DNA of 64,000 nucleotides from Zymomonas mobilis subsp. pomaceae ATCC 29192 (GTDB taxonomy: Bacteria; Pseudomonadota; Alphaproteobacteria; Sphingomonadales; Sphingomonadaceae). The stretch covers positions 186,001 to 250,000 of the forward strand of contig NC_015709.1 in the NCBI RefSeq assembly GCF_000218875.1, read 5' to 3'. How positions within the stretch are numbered: position 1 is the first letter of the stretch; every line of letters begins with the position of its first letter. A program made the position numbers and the translations under genes. Of the stretch, positions 25,759 to 35,192 are shown in pieces. Under the pieces are notes generated by a model that was given only the letters and a program-made list of their open reading frames with translations, made no database searches and was not told the DNA's origin.

Positions 25759-28005
25759 GTGCGTTTCGACGATATGCTACAAACTATTATGGACCAGCCG
25801 TTAAATAACACGGCAGAAAAGACAGCTGTCTGGCGGCAATTGGTGGATTGCATTGCTCAGGATAAAGGGCAACATGCGCCCGACTTGCTAAAGAAAGCCT
25901 ATCACCGTCTTATCTTCCTTAATAGGGATGTGCCTTCTAATATCCGTCTTGAAACCGTTCTTAGTTTAACAGGACAACATCTTCCACCTTTATTAGTAAA
26001 ATATTTTTCCTGCGATATCAGCATGATTGCAGCACCCTTGATAAGCTCTGTCCAGTTAAGCCCCAAAGAGTGGATGATGATTATTCCGGCTTTACGTCAG
26101 CCTATCAGGCATATCCTGCGACAGCGGCCTGACCTCGATCCGCAAATAATACAGGCTTTAGACAGTTTAGGTAATGATCAGGCGGTTTTAGAAAAACCTG
26201 TATTAAAAACAGAAAATAAAACTGATTATGATATTGATAATCATTTAAATATAGAAGAACCTTCAGATGAAGAGAATAATCTCGACGAGACAAACTCGAT
26301 TTTGAAAGAAGAGAAGGGTATTTCATCTGATATAAAAGCGTATGATCTCTATAGAAAAGAATTTTTTAAGCGCCCTATTATAAAAACGGATAATTTTACT
26401 TCTCAAAAAGAAAATATTAAAAAGGATACCCCAAAAGACAGTATCCCAAAATCTTTTGCAGATACTATCCGCTCTGATATTTTAGGGCAAAAAGACCCCG
26501 AGGCAGCGTCTCATTATAGACCTTTTTCTTCTAATCATATTTCCGATGATAAAAATGATGAGGACAGTAAAGAGACAAAAAACATACCTGCTTTTGATAA
26601 AGATAACGATTCACCTCGTTTTTCACCTTTTTCTGACAGATGGCAAACCCGCGTTACCCCTGTGACAGAAGATAACGAAGATGACCCTATCCCAAAAAAC
26701 TCAAAGGATAATTTAGACGAAGCTGAGTCTTTCGATACGCACAAGGATGAGATAGAAAAGGCAAAAGCGCAGAAAAGCGAAGATCTAGAATGGTTTCCTA
26801 CCCCTAAAAGGCGGACTCATGGGACAATTAGAAAACTTAAATCTAATCCGTTTGCGGGACACCCCAAAAATGGCCGCGCATCTGATGAAAATGATGAAAC
26901 GCAAATTCGCCATTTACTAGAAAGAATCGATGCCTTTAAGCGCAGTCTGGAATCTAGAGCAGAACAGTTTAACTTTGAGACGAATCCTGAAGGATTCGTG
27001 ACCTATGTAAAGGGAATCTCGTCTACTGTATTAGTCGGTATTTCCTTAAGCACGTCTGCTTTTCAAAATGGTTATGGTGTGGATGGCCAAGTGGTTGGAG
27101 CGTTTGGTCGGCGTGCGCCTATTCGACATGCGCGATTATCAATACCGGGGAATGGGGCAGCTTCTGGTGAATGGCGTATATCGGCTGCACCTTTTTTTAA
27201 CCCTGAAACAGGTCACTTTTCTGGATATCGTGGAACGGCCCGCCGCCCAAGAATAGAAGAAACAGCCCAACCCTTTGTTGAAATCGCTACCCCACGGCCT
27301 AGTGTTCTCGAAATTGACAGGGATTCCTTACGGCAATTAGTCCATGAATTAAGAAATCCGTTGAATGCTATTGTTGGCTTTTCAGAAATGATCAGCAACC
27401 AAATGCTAGGCCCTGTCAATAAAGCTTATCGCTCTTATGCCGAAGATATTACCCGCCAAGGCGAACGCCTTTTACAAGCGGTAGAAGATTTGAATTCAGC
27501 CGCTGATATTGATGCGCCCTTAGCCACTTCGCTTAAAACTGATGGTTTGGTGAATGTAACGAAAATTGTCTCGGCTTTGCACAAACATTACCAGTCCGCC
27601 GCCAGCCGGCATAATGGTGACATTTTATTCCGGATCGCCACAGGATTACCTTTAGTAAAAGCAGATCCTGTTGCTGTAGAGCGTCTTTTCTCTCGTCTCT
27701 TAACGATGGTTATTGGCCTAATCGAAACGAATGAAAAGATAGAAGTTATTGTCAACCGTCAGGATTCTTTTGTCGGTTTCATGGTCAAACGGCCTCTGGC
27801 GCTACAAGGTTATGATGAACAGGCTTTGCTTGATCCTGGTTTTAACCTGAAGGGTGAATGGCCCCATGCGCCTGTATTAGGGCTTGGATTTGCTTTACGC
27901 TTGATCCGGAATTTAGCGGCGGCAGCGCAAGGACAGTTCGAAATTAAAGGGGATTCTTTTACGATTTTATTGCCGATAGAAGAAATTCGTTCAGAAGCAT
28001 GCTAG
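25759..28005 (+). CDS. PAS-containing histidine kinase with degenerate ATPase domain
   Basis: 748 residues, no transmembrane segment, so cytoplasmic. Residues 1-150 form a helical domain I do not recognise (RQLVDCIAQ, LRQPIRHILRQRPDLDP). Residues about 150-370 are Asp/Glu/Lys/Ser-rich and probably disordered. A PAS-like domain (about 400-500) ends in TGHFSGYRGTARRP. HisKA reads RQLVHELRNPLNAIVGFSEM with phospho-acceptor His529. The ATPase domain is unusual: the N-box (ERLFSRLLTMVIGLIE) lacks the Mg-binding Asn and no DxGxG motif is seen, while GLGFALRLIRNLA recalls the G2 box. Kinase activity is therefore doubtful; phosphatase or scaffold roles are possible. The start is a GTG at 25759; an ATG five codons in is an alternative. 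Confidence 0.8.
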   Translation: MRFDDMLQTIMDQPLNNTAEKTAVWRQLVDCIAQDKGQHAPDLLKKAYHRLIFLNRDVPSNIRLETVLSLTGQHLPPLLVKYFSCDISMIAAPLISSVQLSPKEWMMIIPALRQPIRHILRQRPDLDPQIIQALDSLGNDQAVLEKPVLKTENKTDYDIDNHLNIEEPSDEENNLDETNSILKEEKGISSDIKAYDLYRKEFFKRPIIKTDNFTSQKENIKKDTPKDSIPKSFADTIRSDILGQKDPEAASHYRPFSSNHISDDKNDEDSKETKNIPAFDKDNDSPRFSPFSDRWQTRVTPVTEDNEDDPIPKNSKDNLDEAESFDTHKDEIEKAKAQKSEDLEWFPTPKRRTHGTIRKLKSNPFAGHPKNGRASDENDETQIRHLLERIDAFKRSLESRAEQFNFETNPEGFVTYVKGISSTVLVGISLSTSAFQNGYGVDGQVVGAFGRRAPIRHARLSIPGNGAASGEWRISAAPFFNPETGHFSGYRGTARRPRIEETAQPFVEIATPRPSVLEIDRDSLRQLVHELRNPLNAIVGFSEMISNQMLGPVNKAYRSYAEDITRQGERLLQAVEDLNSAADIDAPLATSLKTDGLVNVTKIVSALHKHYQSAASRHNGDILFRIATGLPLVKADPVAVERLFSRLLTMVIGLIETNEKIEVIVNRQDSFVGFMVKRPLALQGYDEQALLDPGFNLKGEWPHAPVLGLGFALRLIRNLAAAAQGQFEIKGDSFTILLPIEEIRSEAC

Positions 28006-28078
28006 AAAAATAAAAATTCTTGGTAATGACATCTTGTCAGAAGGGGATGATTTCGGCTATCGAGCATCCTTAAAGGTG

Positions 28079-28154
28079 GGGCCTGTAGCTCAACGGTTAG
28101 AGCTGGCCGCTCATAACGGCTAGGTTGCGGGTTCGATTCCTGCCGGGCCCACCA
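28079..28154 (+). tRNA. tRNA with CAT anticodon, probably Ile2 (lysidine type)
   Basis: A 76-base tRNA with encoded CCA. The acceptor stem GGGCCTG/CGGGCCC pairs fully with one G-U. The anticodon loop CTCATAA sits on stem GGCCG/CGGCT, giving CAT. That anticodon fits elongator Met, initiator Met or the Ile2 tRNA modified by TilS. A short D-loop (AACGGTTA) and the G-rich start resemble Ile2, and the initiator features (mismatch at 1-72, GGG/CCC anticodon stem) are absent. Confidence 0.8.
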
Positions 28155-28438
28155 AATCTTCTTTAAGTAAAGGTTGCCTCCAGCCTTTTTTCTTTTAAGT
28201 TATTTTCCCTTTCATCATGAAAATAACTACCTTGTCTTTGATCACTCCTTCTCAATTTGCTAAGAAAATTTATAGTAAATAGGCCGTAGTAAGCGTGCTT
28301 ATGCTCTACGGATTTGCCTTTTTTATAGAGTAAATGGCTTCATCTTCATGATTTTTTGTGAAATATATTTCAAATTCAATAAAACATAAAAAACATAATA
28401 CGAAAATTTTTTCTTATCGAATAAGAGAACGGCCAATA

Positions 28439-30859
28439 ATGGATGAAGGTGGTTTTTATATTTCTTGGATAGTCGTAGCGATACTGATTATCATCCTTAC
28501 ATTTTTGTGGGGTATTACCTTTGCAATTGTTACTATTACCTTAATAAAAATGAAAAAGGCCCAAGCTGTTCTTCAAAACACAAAGCCTTTTCAGGAGATT
28601 TACAGGACAGCCCCTATTCACGGTTTTTTGATCAATCAGGATCATATACTGCCGATCAATCCAACCTCTGCCTCTTGGTTAGGCATTCCCAAGATACCGG
28701 ATTTTCTCAAAGATTTTCTAAAAATATGGCTTACGCCTTTATCGGCAAATCATTTTAACCGACATTTTATGCAATTGGTTAAAACAGGAAAGGGATTCAC
28801 TGAAAAGGTAGAGAGCCAGATTGATAACCGTTTATTTCGTGTCGTGGGTTATCCGTTTATATCTTCTTCAAAATTTTTGAACAAGCAACCGAACATTCTA
28901 ATCTGGGTTTCAGATATTACTGAGGATGAAGATGTAAAGACAGAATTAAAAGCCCAACAAGATCAGGCCTATCAGGCGTTACAGGCTTTATCATCTCTTT
29001 TTGAAGTGATGCCTTTTCCTATTTGGTATCGAGCAAAATCTTTAAAACTTTTATTAGTGAACAGTGCTTATGTCTCGGCAGTAGAAGCCAAAACCGGTTC
29101 AGAGGTTATTACCTATAATATTGAATTATTAGAGCGAAACGGTGCCGAAAAACCGCTTTCCTTCGCCGAAAAAGCCGTGCGTGAGCAAAAATTACAAAAT
29201 CGCTTGTCTCCTGTAATTACAGGAGGCGCGCGTCGTATGATGCGCCTTACGGATATTCCACTACCTTCAGGCGCGGTTGCTGGCTACGCTATGGATGTAG
29301 AGGAATTAGAAGAGGCTAAAGCCGAGATGGGACGCTTCTTACAAGCCCAACGCCATATCTTGGATCAGCTTTCAGCAGGGGTCGCGCAATTTAACGCTGA
29401 ACAAAACCTTATTTTTTCCAATCAGCCTTTTCGACATTTATTTGCTTTAAAACCAGAATGGCTCGTCGATCGCCCCGAATTTGATCGGGTCTTAGAACGC
29501 ATGCGAGAAGCGGGGCGATTACCCGCAGCCCATGACTTTCCCGCATGGAAAGCGGAGAGGCGGCAATGGTTTTTAGCCCATAGCGAAGCTTTAGAAGAAA
29601 ATTGGCTTTTATCAGACGGGTCCCATCTTCGTGTTATAACGCAACCGACGCCAGATGGTGGTTTGTTACTGATTTTTGAAGATCGAACGGAACAGGTCCG
29701 TTTGACTTCCGCCCATGATATTATGCTTCGTGTCAGAACAGCAAGTTTTGATAAATTATTTGAAGCGATTAGTGTCTTTTCATCGGATGGGCGGCTTAAT
29801 CTGTGGAACACCCGTTTTACCGATGTTTGGCAAATTGATGAAAAGCTTTTATCTCTTCATCCGCGCGTTGATGAACTTGCTAAGCTTATAAGTGCGCGTC
29901 TGACAGATAAAAATCAGCCTATAAAAATCAGCGAAGCTATCCGCATGACGACGGTTGAACGCCAGTCTAATCATGGCCATTTATCTTTTGCCGATGGGCA
30001 ATATTTTAACTTTTCGACCGTTCCTCTTCCTGATGGTAATGTTCTATTTACTATGCTGGATGTAACAGATAGTTGGCATATAGAACGCGCCTTGCGTGAT
30101 CGGAATGAAGCGTTAGAAGCCGCCGATCGCCTTAAGACCGATTTCGTTGCCAATATGAGTTATGAATTAAGAACGCCCTTAACTTCCATCAGCGGTTTTG
30201 CCGAAATGTTAGCGCAAGGCTACTGTGGCGATCTTTCTAAGACAGCGACAGATTATGTTACCGCCATCTTGGATGCAGTCGCTCGTCTCAGCGCCTTAAT
30301 CGATGATATTTTAGATCTGACCCTCTTGGAATCGGGTAATCTAGAATTAAACCAGCAAAACTTAATTTTAAAACCTCTGTTAGCTAATTTGGGAAAAGAG
30401 GTCTCAGAACGGGCTTCTGAATTAGGTGTCACCCTTGAAATTGTTATTGATGATAATCTAGGCGAAATTGAAAGCGACCCTAAACGTTTGCAGCGAACGA
30501 TTACCCATATGCTTTTAATAGCTTTGGCAAGAAATCCCCGCGGTGGAACAGTTATTTTTAAAGCATCGGGAGAGGCTGAAAAAGTGACGATAATGATTAT
30601 CGACGAAGGGGATGTTTTTTATATGCCGAATAAAGAAGACGTTTTTGCCTCTGGGGATCAGGATATAGGTATAAAGCTTTCTGACCATTTTTCTGCCTAT
30701 GGGCAAGCCGTCCATGATGGAAGAGGCAGCGCTGCCATTGCAATTCCCCTTATAAGACGCTTTATCGCCTTACATGGTGGCACCATTAGAATTGATTCTA
30801 CTGAGAATCAGAAAACACATTTTATTATTACGTTGCCACGCCACGTGCCTGTTTTGTAA
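28439..30859 (+). CDS. divL: DivL-like kinase homologue with tyrosine at the H-box
   Basis: About 806 residues. One transmembrane helix near the N-terminus (WIVVAILIIILTFLWGITFA) is followed by several PAS-like domains. The H-box then reads MSYELRTPLTSISGF, with Tyr575 where histidine kinases have His. This substitution is the hallmark of Caulobacter DivL, which controls CckA and so CtrA in cell-cycle regulation. The ATPase domain is also weak: the N-box has no clear Asn and G1 reads IIDEGDVFY. Gene order divL-tsaE-murU-addB-addA-trxA matches the Caulobacter neighbourhood as I know it, which supports the call. The start is uncertain: a GTG at 28358 in the same frame would add 27 residues; neither start has a strong ribosome binding site. 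Confidence 0.85.
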   Translation: MDEGGFYISWIVVAILIIILTFLWGITFAIVTITLIKMKKAQAVLQNTKPFQEIYRTAPIHGFLINQDHILPINPTSASWLGIPKIPDFLKDFLKIWLTPLSANHFNRHFMQLVKTGKGFTEKVESQIDNRLFRVVGYPFISSSKFLNKQPNILIWVSDITEDEDVKTELKAQQDQAYQALQALSSLFEVMPFPIWYRAKSLKLLLVNSAYVSAVEAKTGSEVITYNIELLERNGAEKPLSFAEKAVREQKLQNRLSPVITGGARRMMRLTDIPLPSGAVAGYAMDVEELEEAKAEMGRFLQAQRHILDQLSAGVAQFNAEQNLIFSNQPFRHLFALKPEWLVDRPEFDRVLERMREAGRLPAAHDFPAWKAERRQWFLAHSEALEENWLLSDGSHLRVITQPTPDGGLLLIFEDRTEQVRLTSAHDIMLRVRTASFDKLFEAISVFSSDGRLNLWNTRFTDVWQIDEKLLSLHPRVDELAKLISARLTDKNQPIKISEAIRMTTVERQSNHGHLSFADGQYFNFSTVPLPDGNVLFTMLDVTDSWHIERALRDRNEALEAADRLKTDFVANMSYELRTPLTSISGFAEMLAQGYCGDLSKTATDYVTAILDAVARLSALIDDILDLTLLESGNLELNQQNLILKPLLANLGKEVSERASELGVTLEIVIDDNLGEIESDPKRLQRTITHMLLIALARNPRGGTVIFKASGEAEKVTIMIIDEGDVFYMPNKEDVFASGDQDIGIKLSDHFSAYGQAVHDGRGSAAIAIPLIRRFIALHGGTIRIDSTENQKTHFIITLPRHVPVL

Positions 30860-30894
30860 AAAATCGGTAGCATTTTTATCGGATAAATGAGGAT

Positions 30895-31362
30895 ATGATC
30901 GAACAGGAAATAATTTTGAAAGATGCTGTTGAGACAGAACAGGTTGGACATTATCTCGGGCAACAATTGAAAATCGGTGATGTTATTACCCTATCAGGCG
31001 ATTTAGGATCTGGGAAAACCAGTCTAGCCCGAGGTGTATTGGCTGAATTAGGTTTGGAAGAAGAAGCCCCTTCTCCCAGTTTTGCTTTGATGATTGCCTA
31101 TGAACCGCCGGAAATCATCCTACCTGTAGCCCATGTTGATTTATACCGTTTGGATAATGCAGCAGATATTCGAGAATTAGGGCTCGATGAGTTTGGTATG
31201 GAGGGCATCTTGCTTATTGAATGGCCGGAAAGGTTAGGAGATACGCTCGAACACTTATGGCCCCAAAGTTTACGGTTACATTTCGATATTCTGGAAAATA
31301 ATATGCGCCGCCTGACATGGCAGGCCCCCCATGACTGGGAAAAAAGATGGCCACCTTTATAA
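30895..31362 (+). CDS. tsaE: tRNA t6A biosynthesis ATPase TsaE
   Basis: A 155-residue P-loop ATPase needed with TsaB and TsaD to form N6-threonylcarbamoyladenosine at position 37 of ANN-decoding tRNAs. Walker A reads SGDLGSGKTSLARGVL, followed by the family motifs PSPSFALMIAYE and HVDLYRLD, and then LLIEWPERLGD. Length is normal. It begins 35 bases after divL and is followed by murU; this placement is typical for alphaproteobacteria. Confidence 0.95.
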   Translation: MIEQEIILKDAVETEQVGHYLGQQLKIGDVITLSGDLGSGKTSLARGVLAELGLEEEAPSPSFALMIAYEPPEIILPVAHVDLYRLDNAADIRELGLDEFGMEGILLIEWPERLGDTLEHLWPQSLRLHFDILENNMRRLTWQAPHDWEKRWPPL

Positions 31363-31442
31363 TTTAAATGAAATGATTTTCTGATTATCGCCCCTTTGCT
31401 AGAAGCCTGACAGTTTCATAGAGCAGGGGCAGGAGTGAAATA

Positions 31443-32204
31443 ATGAATAATTCTTCAATGTCGGTCGTGAACGAAGCACAAAACCCACAGACTTTAATTA
31501 AAACAGCGATCATTTTGGCGGCAGGTTTTGGTAAACGGATGCGTCCCTTGACCGCGACCCGCCCTAAACCTTTGGTTGAAGTCGGCGGAAAGCCATTGAT
31601 TGATCATGCGTTATCCCATTTAAAAGAAAGCGGGATTAAACATGTTATCGTCAATACGCATTATATGAGTGATCAACTAGAAGCCCATCTTGCGCATTCT
31701 GCTAAAGATTTTGATCTCCAGATTTCACGTGAAAAAGAACAACCTCTCGAAACGGGCGGCGGCATAAAACAAGCTTTACCGCTTGTGAAAGAGGATTTAT
31801 TTCTAGTCATAAGTAGTGATAATTTCTGGTTAGACGGCACAGCCAACTCCATCGATCTTCTGACTCGTCATTGGGATGATAATCTGATGGATGCTTTATT
31901 ATTACTTGTGCCGCTTTCTCATGCCTGTTGCTATTCCGGACAGGGGGATTTTCACATGAATGGTACAGGGCAGATTAAATCACGGGTAGAAGGTCGTGTA
32001 GCGCCTTTCGTATTCAGTGGTATTCAACTTATGTCCAAACGTTTTTTAGACAATACACCAGATGGCCCTTTTCGCAGTAAACTTATCCGTGATCAGGCTA
32101 TTGCGCGTGGTCGGCTCTATGGTCTTGTCCATGATGGTGTTTGGTTTGACGTCAGTACGCCAAAGGCAGTCAAGATAACGGACAATATCTTGAGACGTGG
32201 TTAA
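31443..32204 (+). CDS. murU: Sugar-phosphate nucleotidyltransferase, MurU-like
   Basis: A 253-residue GT-A-fold nucleotidyltransferase. The signature AIILAAGFGKRMRPLTATRPKPLVEVGGKPLIDHAL gives the nucleotide-binding loop and conserved lysine, and SSDNFWLDG is the metal-binding acidic site. The best match by context is MurU, N-acetylmuramate-1-phosphate uridylyltransferase of the peptidoglycan recycling route. In relatives murU is preceded by amgK, the kinase that makes its substrate; here only 80 non-coding bases separate it from tsaE and amgK is absent. It may therefore depend on a kinase elsewhere or use a different sugar phosphate. Family is certain; substrate is inferred. Confidence 0.8.
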   Translation: MNNSSMSVVNEAQNPQTLIKTAIILAAGFGKRMRPLTATRPKPLVEVGGKPLIDHALSHLKESGIKHVIVNTHYMSDQLEAHLAHSAKDFDLQISREKEQPLETGGGIKQALPLVKEDLFLVISSDNFWLDGTANSIDLLTRHWDDNLMDALLLLVPLSHACCYSGQGDFHMNGTGQIKSRVEGRVAPFVFSGIQLMSKRFLDNTPDGPFRSKLIRDQAIARGRLYGLVHDGVWFDVSTPKAVKITDNILRRG

Positions 32205-32210
32205 TCAATC

Positions 32211-35183
32211 ATGGCGGATATATCCCGAATTTTTACGATTCCCTTTCATCAGGCTTTTGCAGATTCTCTGGTAGCGGGTCTTATCGACCGTTATAAACCG
32301 ATGGAATTAGCACGTGGCTTGATCTTGTTACCCAACAATCGTTCAGTACGGGCGATTACCGAAGCCTTTGTCCGCCGATCTTCTTCCGGTTTACTCTTGC
32401 CGCGGATGGTGCCTGTGGGTGATCCGTTTTTAGATGAGCGTTTGGGTGCATTTTTAGATCCTGTTGACCTTACTGATCCGTTTCCTCCGGCGATTACACC
32501 CTTAGATCGGCATTTCCGCCTGACCCGTCTTGTTAAAAAAGCAATGAAGCAGCAGGGGAAAGAGATTTCTCCTTCTGAATCCCATCGCTTGGCTGAAGAC
32601 TTAGGCTTGACCTTAGATCAATTGATTGCCGCAGAAATTGATCCCGCAGCTTTATCCACCTTGATTGATCCTTTGGCCGAAGAAGAGTTAGCAAAGCACT
32701 GGCAGTCATCTTTAAATTTATTAGAATGTATTATTACCGACTGGCCTCAAGAACTGGCTAATACTGGTCAAATTGAAATGCAGGATCGGCGAAATAAGCT
32801 ATTAGATCGCTTGACTGAACGTTGGCAAAAACAACCACCTAAAGGACCTGTTATTGCAGCCGGTGCCATTACGGGATCGCCTGTTTCAGCGCGTTTGTTA
32901 CGCGTAATATCGGTGTTAGAAAGTGGGTTAATTGTTTTACCCGGTCTTGATCTGACTATGTCAGAAGAAGAATGGGCATTACTCGGCCCGCATGAAAGGG
33001 ATCCCGATACCGGCATCAAACAGCCTTCCTTAGAGAGTCATCCTCAATTCCAGCTAAAATTATTGCTAGAGCGTATGGGGATCGCTCGAAATGAAGTAGC
33101 CCTTTGGCCTTATGAAAATAAAAAAATGGTTCATAAGGAACGGAGCCTTGCGATTAGTCATGCGATGGCACCGGCACGCTACACTAATCAATGGCTGAAT
33201 TTATCGGAACAGGAACGCTCTTTTCCGGATGTTTCTATTGTTGAGGCGGCGCATCCTGAAGAAGAAGCACAGATTATTGCTATTGCTTTACGACAGGCTA
33301 TCGAAAAACCGGGGGTAACGGCGGCGCTTGTAACGCCTGATCGGACTTTAGCTATAAGGGTTTCTGCCCTATTGACGCGTTTTGGTATTCAGGCCGATGA
33401 TAGTGCAGGGCGTCCTTTATCTCTAACACCCCCCGGTATGCTCTTATTGGATATTATTTCGGCGGCCGCGGATCATTTTTCTGCCGTAAGTTTTCTGGTC
33501 GTTGCCAAGCATCCTTTCGTTGCTTTCAGCGAAGAACGGGCCTTGTGGCGGGAGCATATCCGTGCTTTGGATATGGTTTTAAGAGGGCCACAATTAAAAA
33601 TCGGTCTGGCAGGTATTTCTCAAAAAATAGCCCAAGAAATTGATAAAAAACGTGCCGATCCAAATTTATTATCGTGGTGGGAAAGCGTAAAGACGGCTTT
33701 CTTGGCTTTGGACAACCGACATCAAGAGATCCTTCCCTTAGCTGAACTGATCCGTTTACTGCGGGAAACGGGACAAACCCTTGCCGGTGATAAATTATGG
33801 TCAGGGCCAGATGGCCGAATGGCCGCTGATTTAATTACCGAACTCGAACAATTAGCTATACATCACAAAGAATTAATGAGTTTTGCAGATTTCGGGCGTA
33901 TTCTTCGGCAATTGATGGATAAACAGGCGGTTAGGCCTGTTTCGGGGGGGCATCCTCGTATTTTTATCTGGGGTTTGATTGAAGCGCGGTTGCAGCATGC
34001 CGACTTGATGATTGCGGCTAGTCTAAACGAAGGTATTTGGCCGCCGATCAGTGACGCCGATCCATGGTTAGCGCCTAGAATCCGCTCTGAATTAGGATTA
34101 CCTGGATTAGATTTACGTATTGGTATTGCGGCGCATGATTTTGCCTCTATTCTAGGAGCAGGCAGAATTTTGCTTACCCGGGCCAGACGGGATGCTCGTG
34201 CACCGACTATTGCATCACGGTTTTGGCTTAGACTGGAAGCTATGACAGGGGGGTTACCCAAAGCCGCAGAACTTCCTTATTACGCAAAAATGCTGGATGA
34301 ACCCAAAATCTTTAAGCCAGCCTTGCGACCAGCTCCAAAACCGCCAGTTCCAGATAGACCAAAACGCATTGCTGTTACTCGTTTTGATAGCTTGCAAGCC
34401 GATCCTTATAGCTATTATGCCAGCAATATTTTACGTTTGAGGCGGCTTGATCCAGTGGACGCCGCACCAACAGTCGCTTGGCGTGGTAGCTTGATCCATA
34501 GTATTCTTGAAGATTGGGTAAAAAAAGATAACGCTGATCCTAAAAAATTACAAACACGGGCGCTCAATATTTGGGGCGATATTAATAGCCATATCATTCA
34601 AAAAATATTGGGCACGCCTCGTTTGCTGCAAGCGATTAATTGGATTGAGCAGCAAATACAACAAATGACGGAAGAAGGTCGATCTATTGTTAAGGTCGAA
34701 CAATATGGGAAATGTTTGATCGAAGGCATCGAATTATTCGGCTGGGTTGATCGGATTGATCGTCTATCAGATGGTTCATTGGCTCTTGTTGATTACAAGA
34801 CGGGTCAACCCCCTAGCAGTAAATCGGTTACGAGTGGTGATAACCTACAATTAGGTTTGCTTGCACTGATTATCGAACAGGGCGGTATCCCTTCCATAGA
34901 AGGTCATGTTCAGGCTTTTGAATACTGGTCGATGGCACAAAACAAGAATAAACAAGCGGGTTATAAAATTTCTGTATTAGGAGGTAAACAGGCTATTTCG
35001 CCTGAGGCTTTCCTCAATTTTACAGAAAAGCGTTTTTCTGAAGTTATACAATCCTATTTGTTAGGAAATGCTGCTTTTACGGCCCGTCCATATCGGGGGA
35101 AAAAGCTTTATGATGATTATGTTCAGTTGATGCGATTTGATGAATGGCGCGCCAATCCACAGCATAAAGTGATTGGTAGTTAA
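32211..35183 (+). CDS. addB: Double-strand break repair protein AddB
   Basis: A 990-residue subunit of the AddAB helicase-nuclease, the alphaproteobacterial counterpart of RecBCD. The N-terminal two-thirds is a degenerate helicase-like region without a clear Walker A lysine, as in other alphaproteobacterial AddB proteins. The C-terminal PD-(D/E)XK nuclease domain is visible: AVTRFDSLQADPYSYYA, WRGSLIHSILEDWV, and GWVDRIDRLSDGSLALVDYKTGQ with catalytic D and DYK. It starts six bases after murU and ends nine bases before addA, so all are one operon. Length is normal for this group. Confidence 0.95.
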   Translation: MADISRIFTIPFHQAFADSLVAGLIDRYKPMELARGLILLPNNRSVRAITEAFVRRSSSGLLLPRMVPVGDPFLDERLGAFLDPVDLTDPFPPAITPLDRHFRLTRLVKKAMKQQGKEISPSESHRLAEDLGLTLDQLIAAEIDPAALSTLIDPLAEEELAKHWQSSLNLLECIITDWPQELANTGQIEMQDRRNKLLDRLTERWQKQPPKGPVIAAGAITGSPVSARLLRVISVLESGLIVLPGLDLTMSEEEWALLGPHERDPDTGIKQPSLESHPQFQLKLLLERMGIARNEVALWPYENKKMVHKERSLAISHAMAPARYTNQWLNLSEQERSFPDVSIVEAAHPEEEAQIIAIALRQAIEKPGVTAALVTPDRTLAIRVSALLTRFGIQADDSAGRPLSLTPPGMLLLDIISAAADHFSAVSFLVVAKHPFVAFSEERALWREHIRALDMVLRGPQLKIGLAGISQKIAQEIDKKRADPNLLSWWESVKTAFLALDNRHQEILPLAELIRLLRETGQTLAGDKLWSGPDGRMAADLITELEQLAIHHKELMSFADFGRILRQLMDKQAVRPVSGGHPRIFIWGLIEARLQHADLMIAASLNEGIWPPISDADPWLAPRIRSELGLPGLDLRIGIAAHDFASILGAGRILLTRARRDARAPTIASRFWLRLEAMTGGLPKAAELPYYAKMLDEPKIFKPALRPAPKPPVPDRPKRIAVTRFDSLQADPYSYYASNILRLRRLDPVDAAPTVAWRGSLIHSILEDWVKKDNADPKKLQTRALNIWGDINSHIIQKILGTPRLLQAINWIEQQIQQMTEEGRSIVKVEQYGKCLIEGIELFGWVDRIDRLSDGSLALVDYKTGQPPSSKSVTSGDNLQLGLLALIIEQGGIPSIEGHVQAFEYWSMAQNKNKQAGYKISVLGGKQAISPEAFLNFTEKRFSEVIQSYLLGNAAFTARPYRGKKLYDDYVQLMRFDEWRANPQHKVIGS

Positions 35184-35192
35184 GGAATTTTT

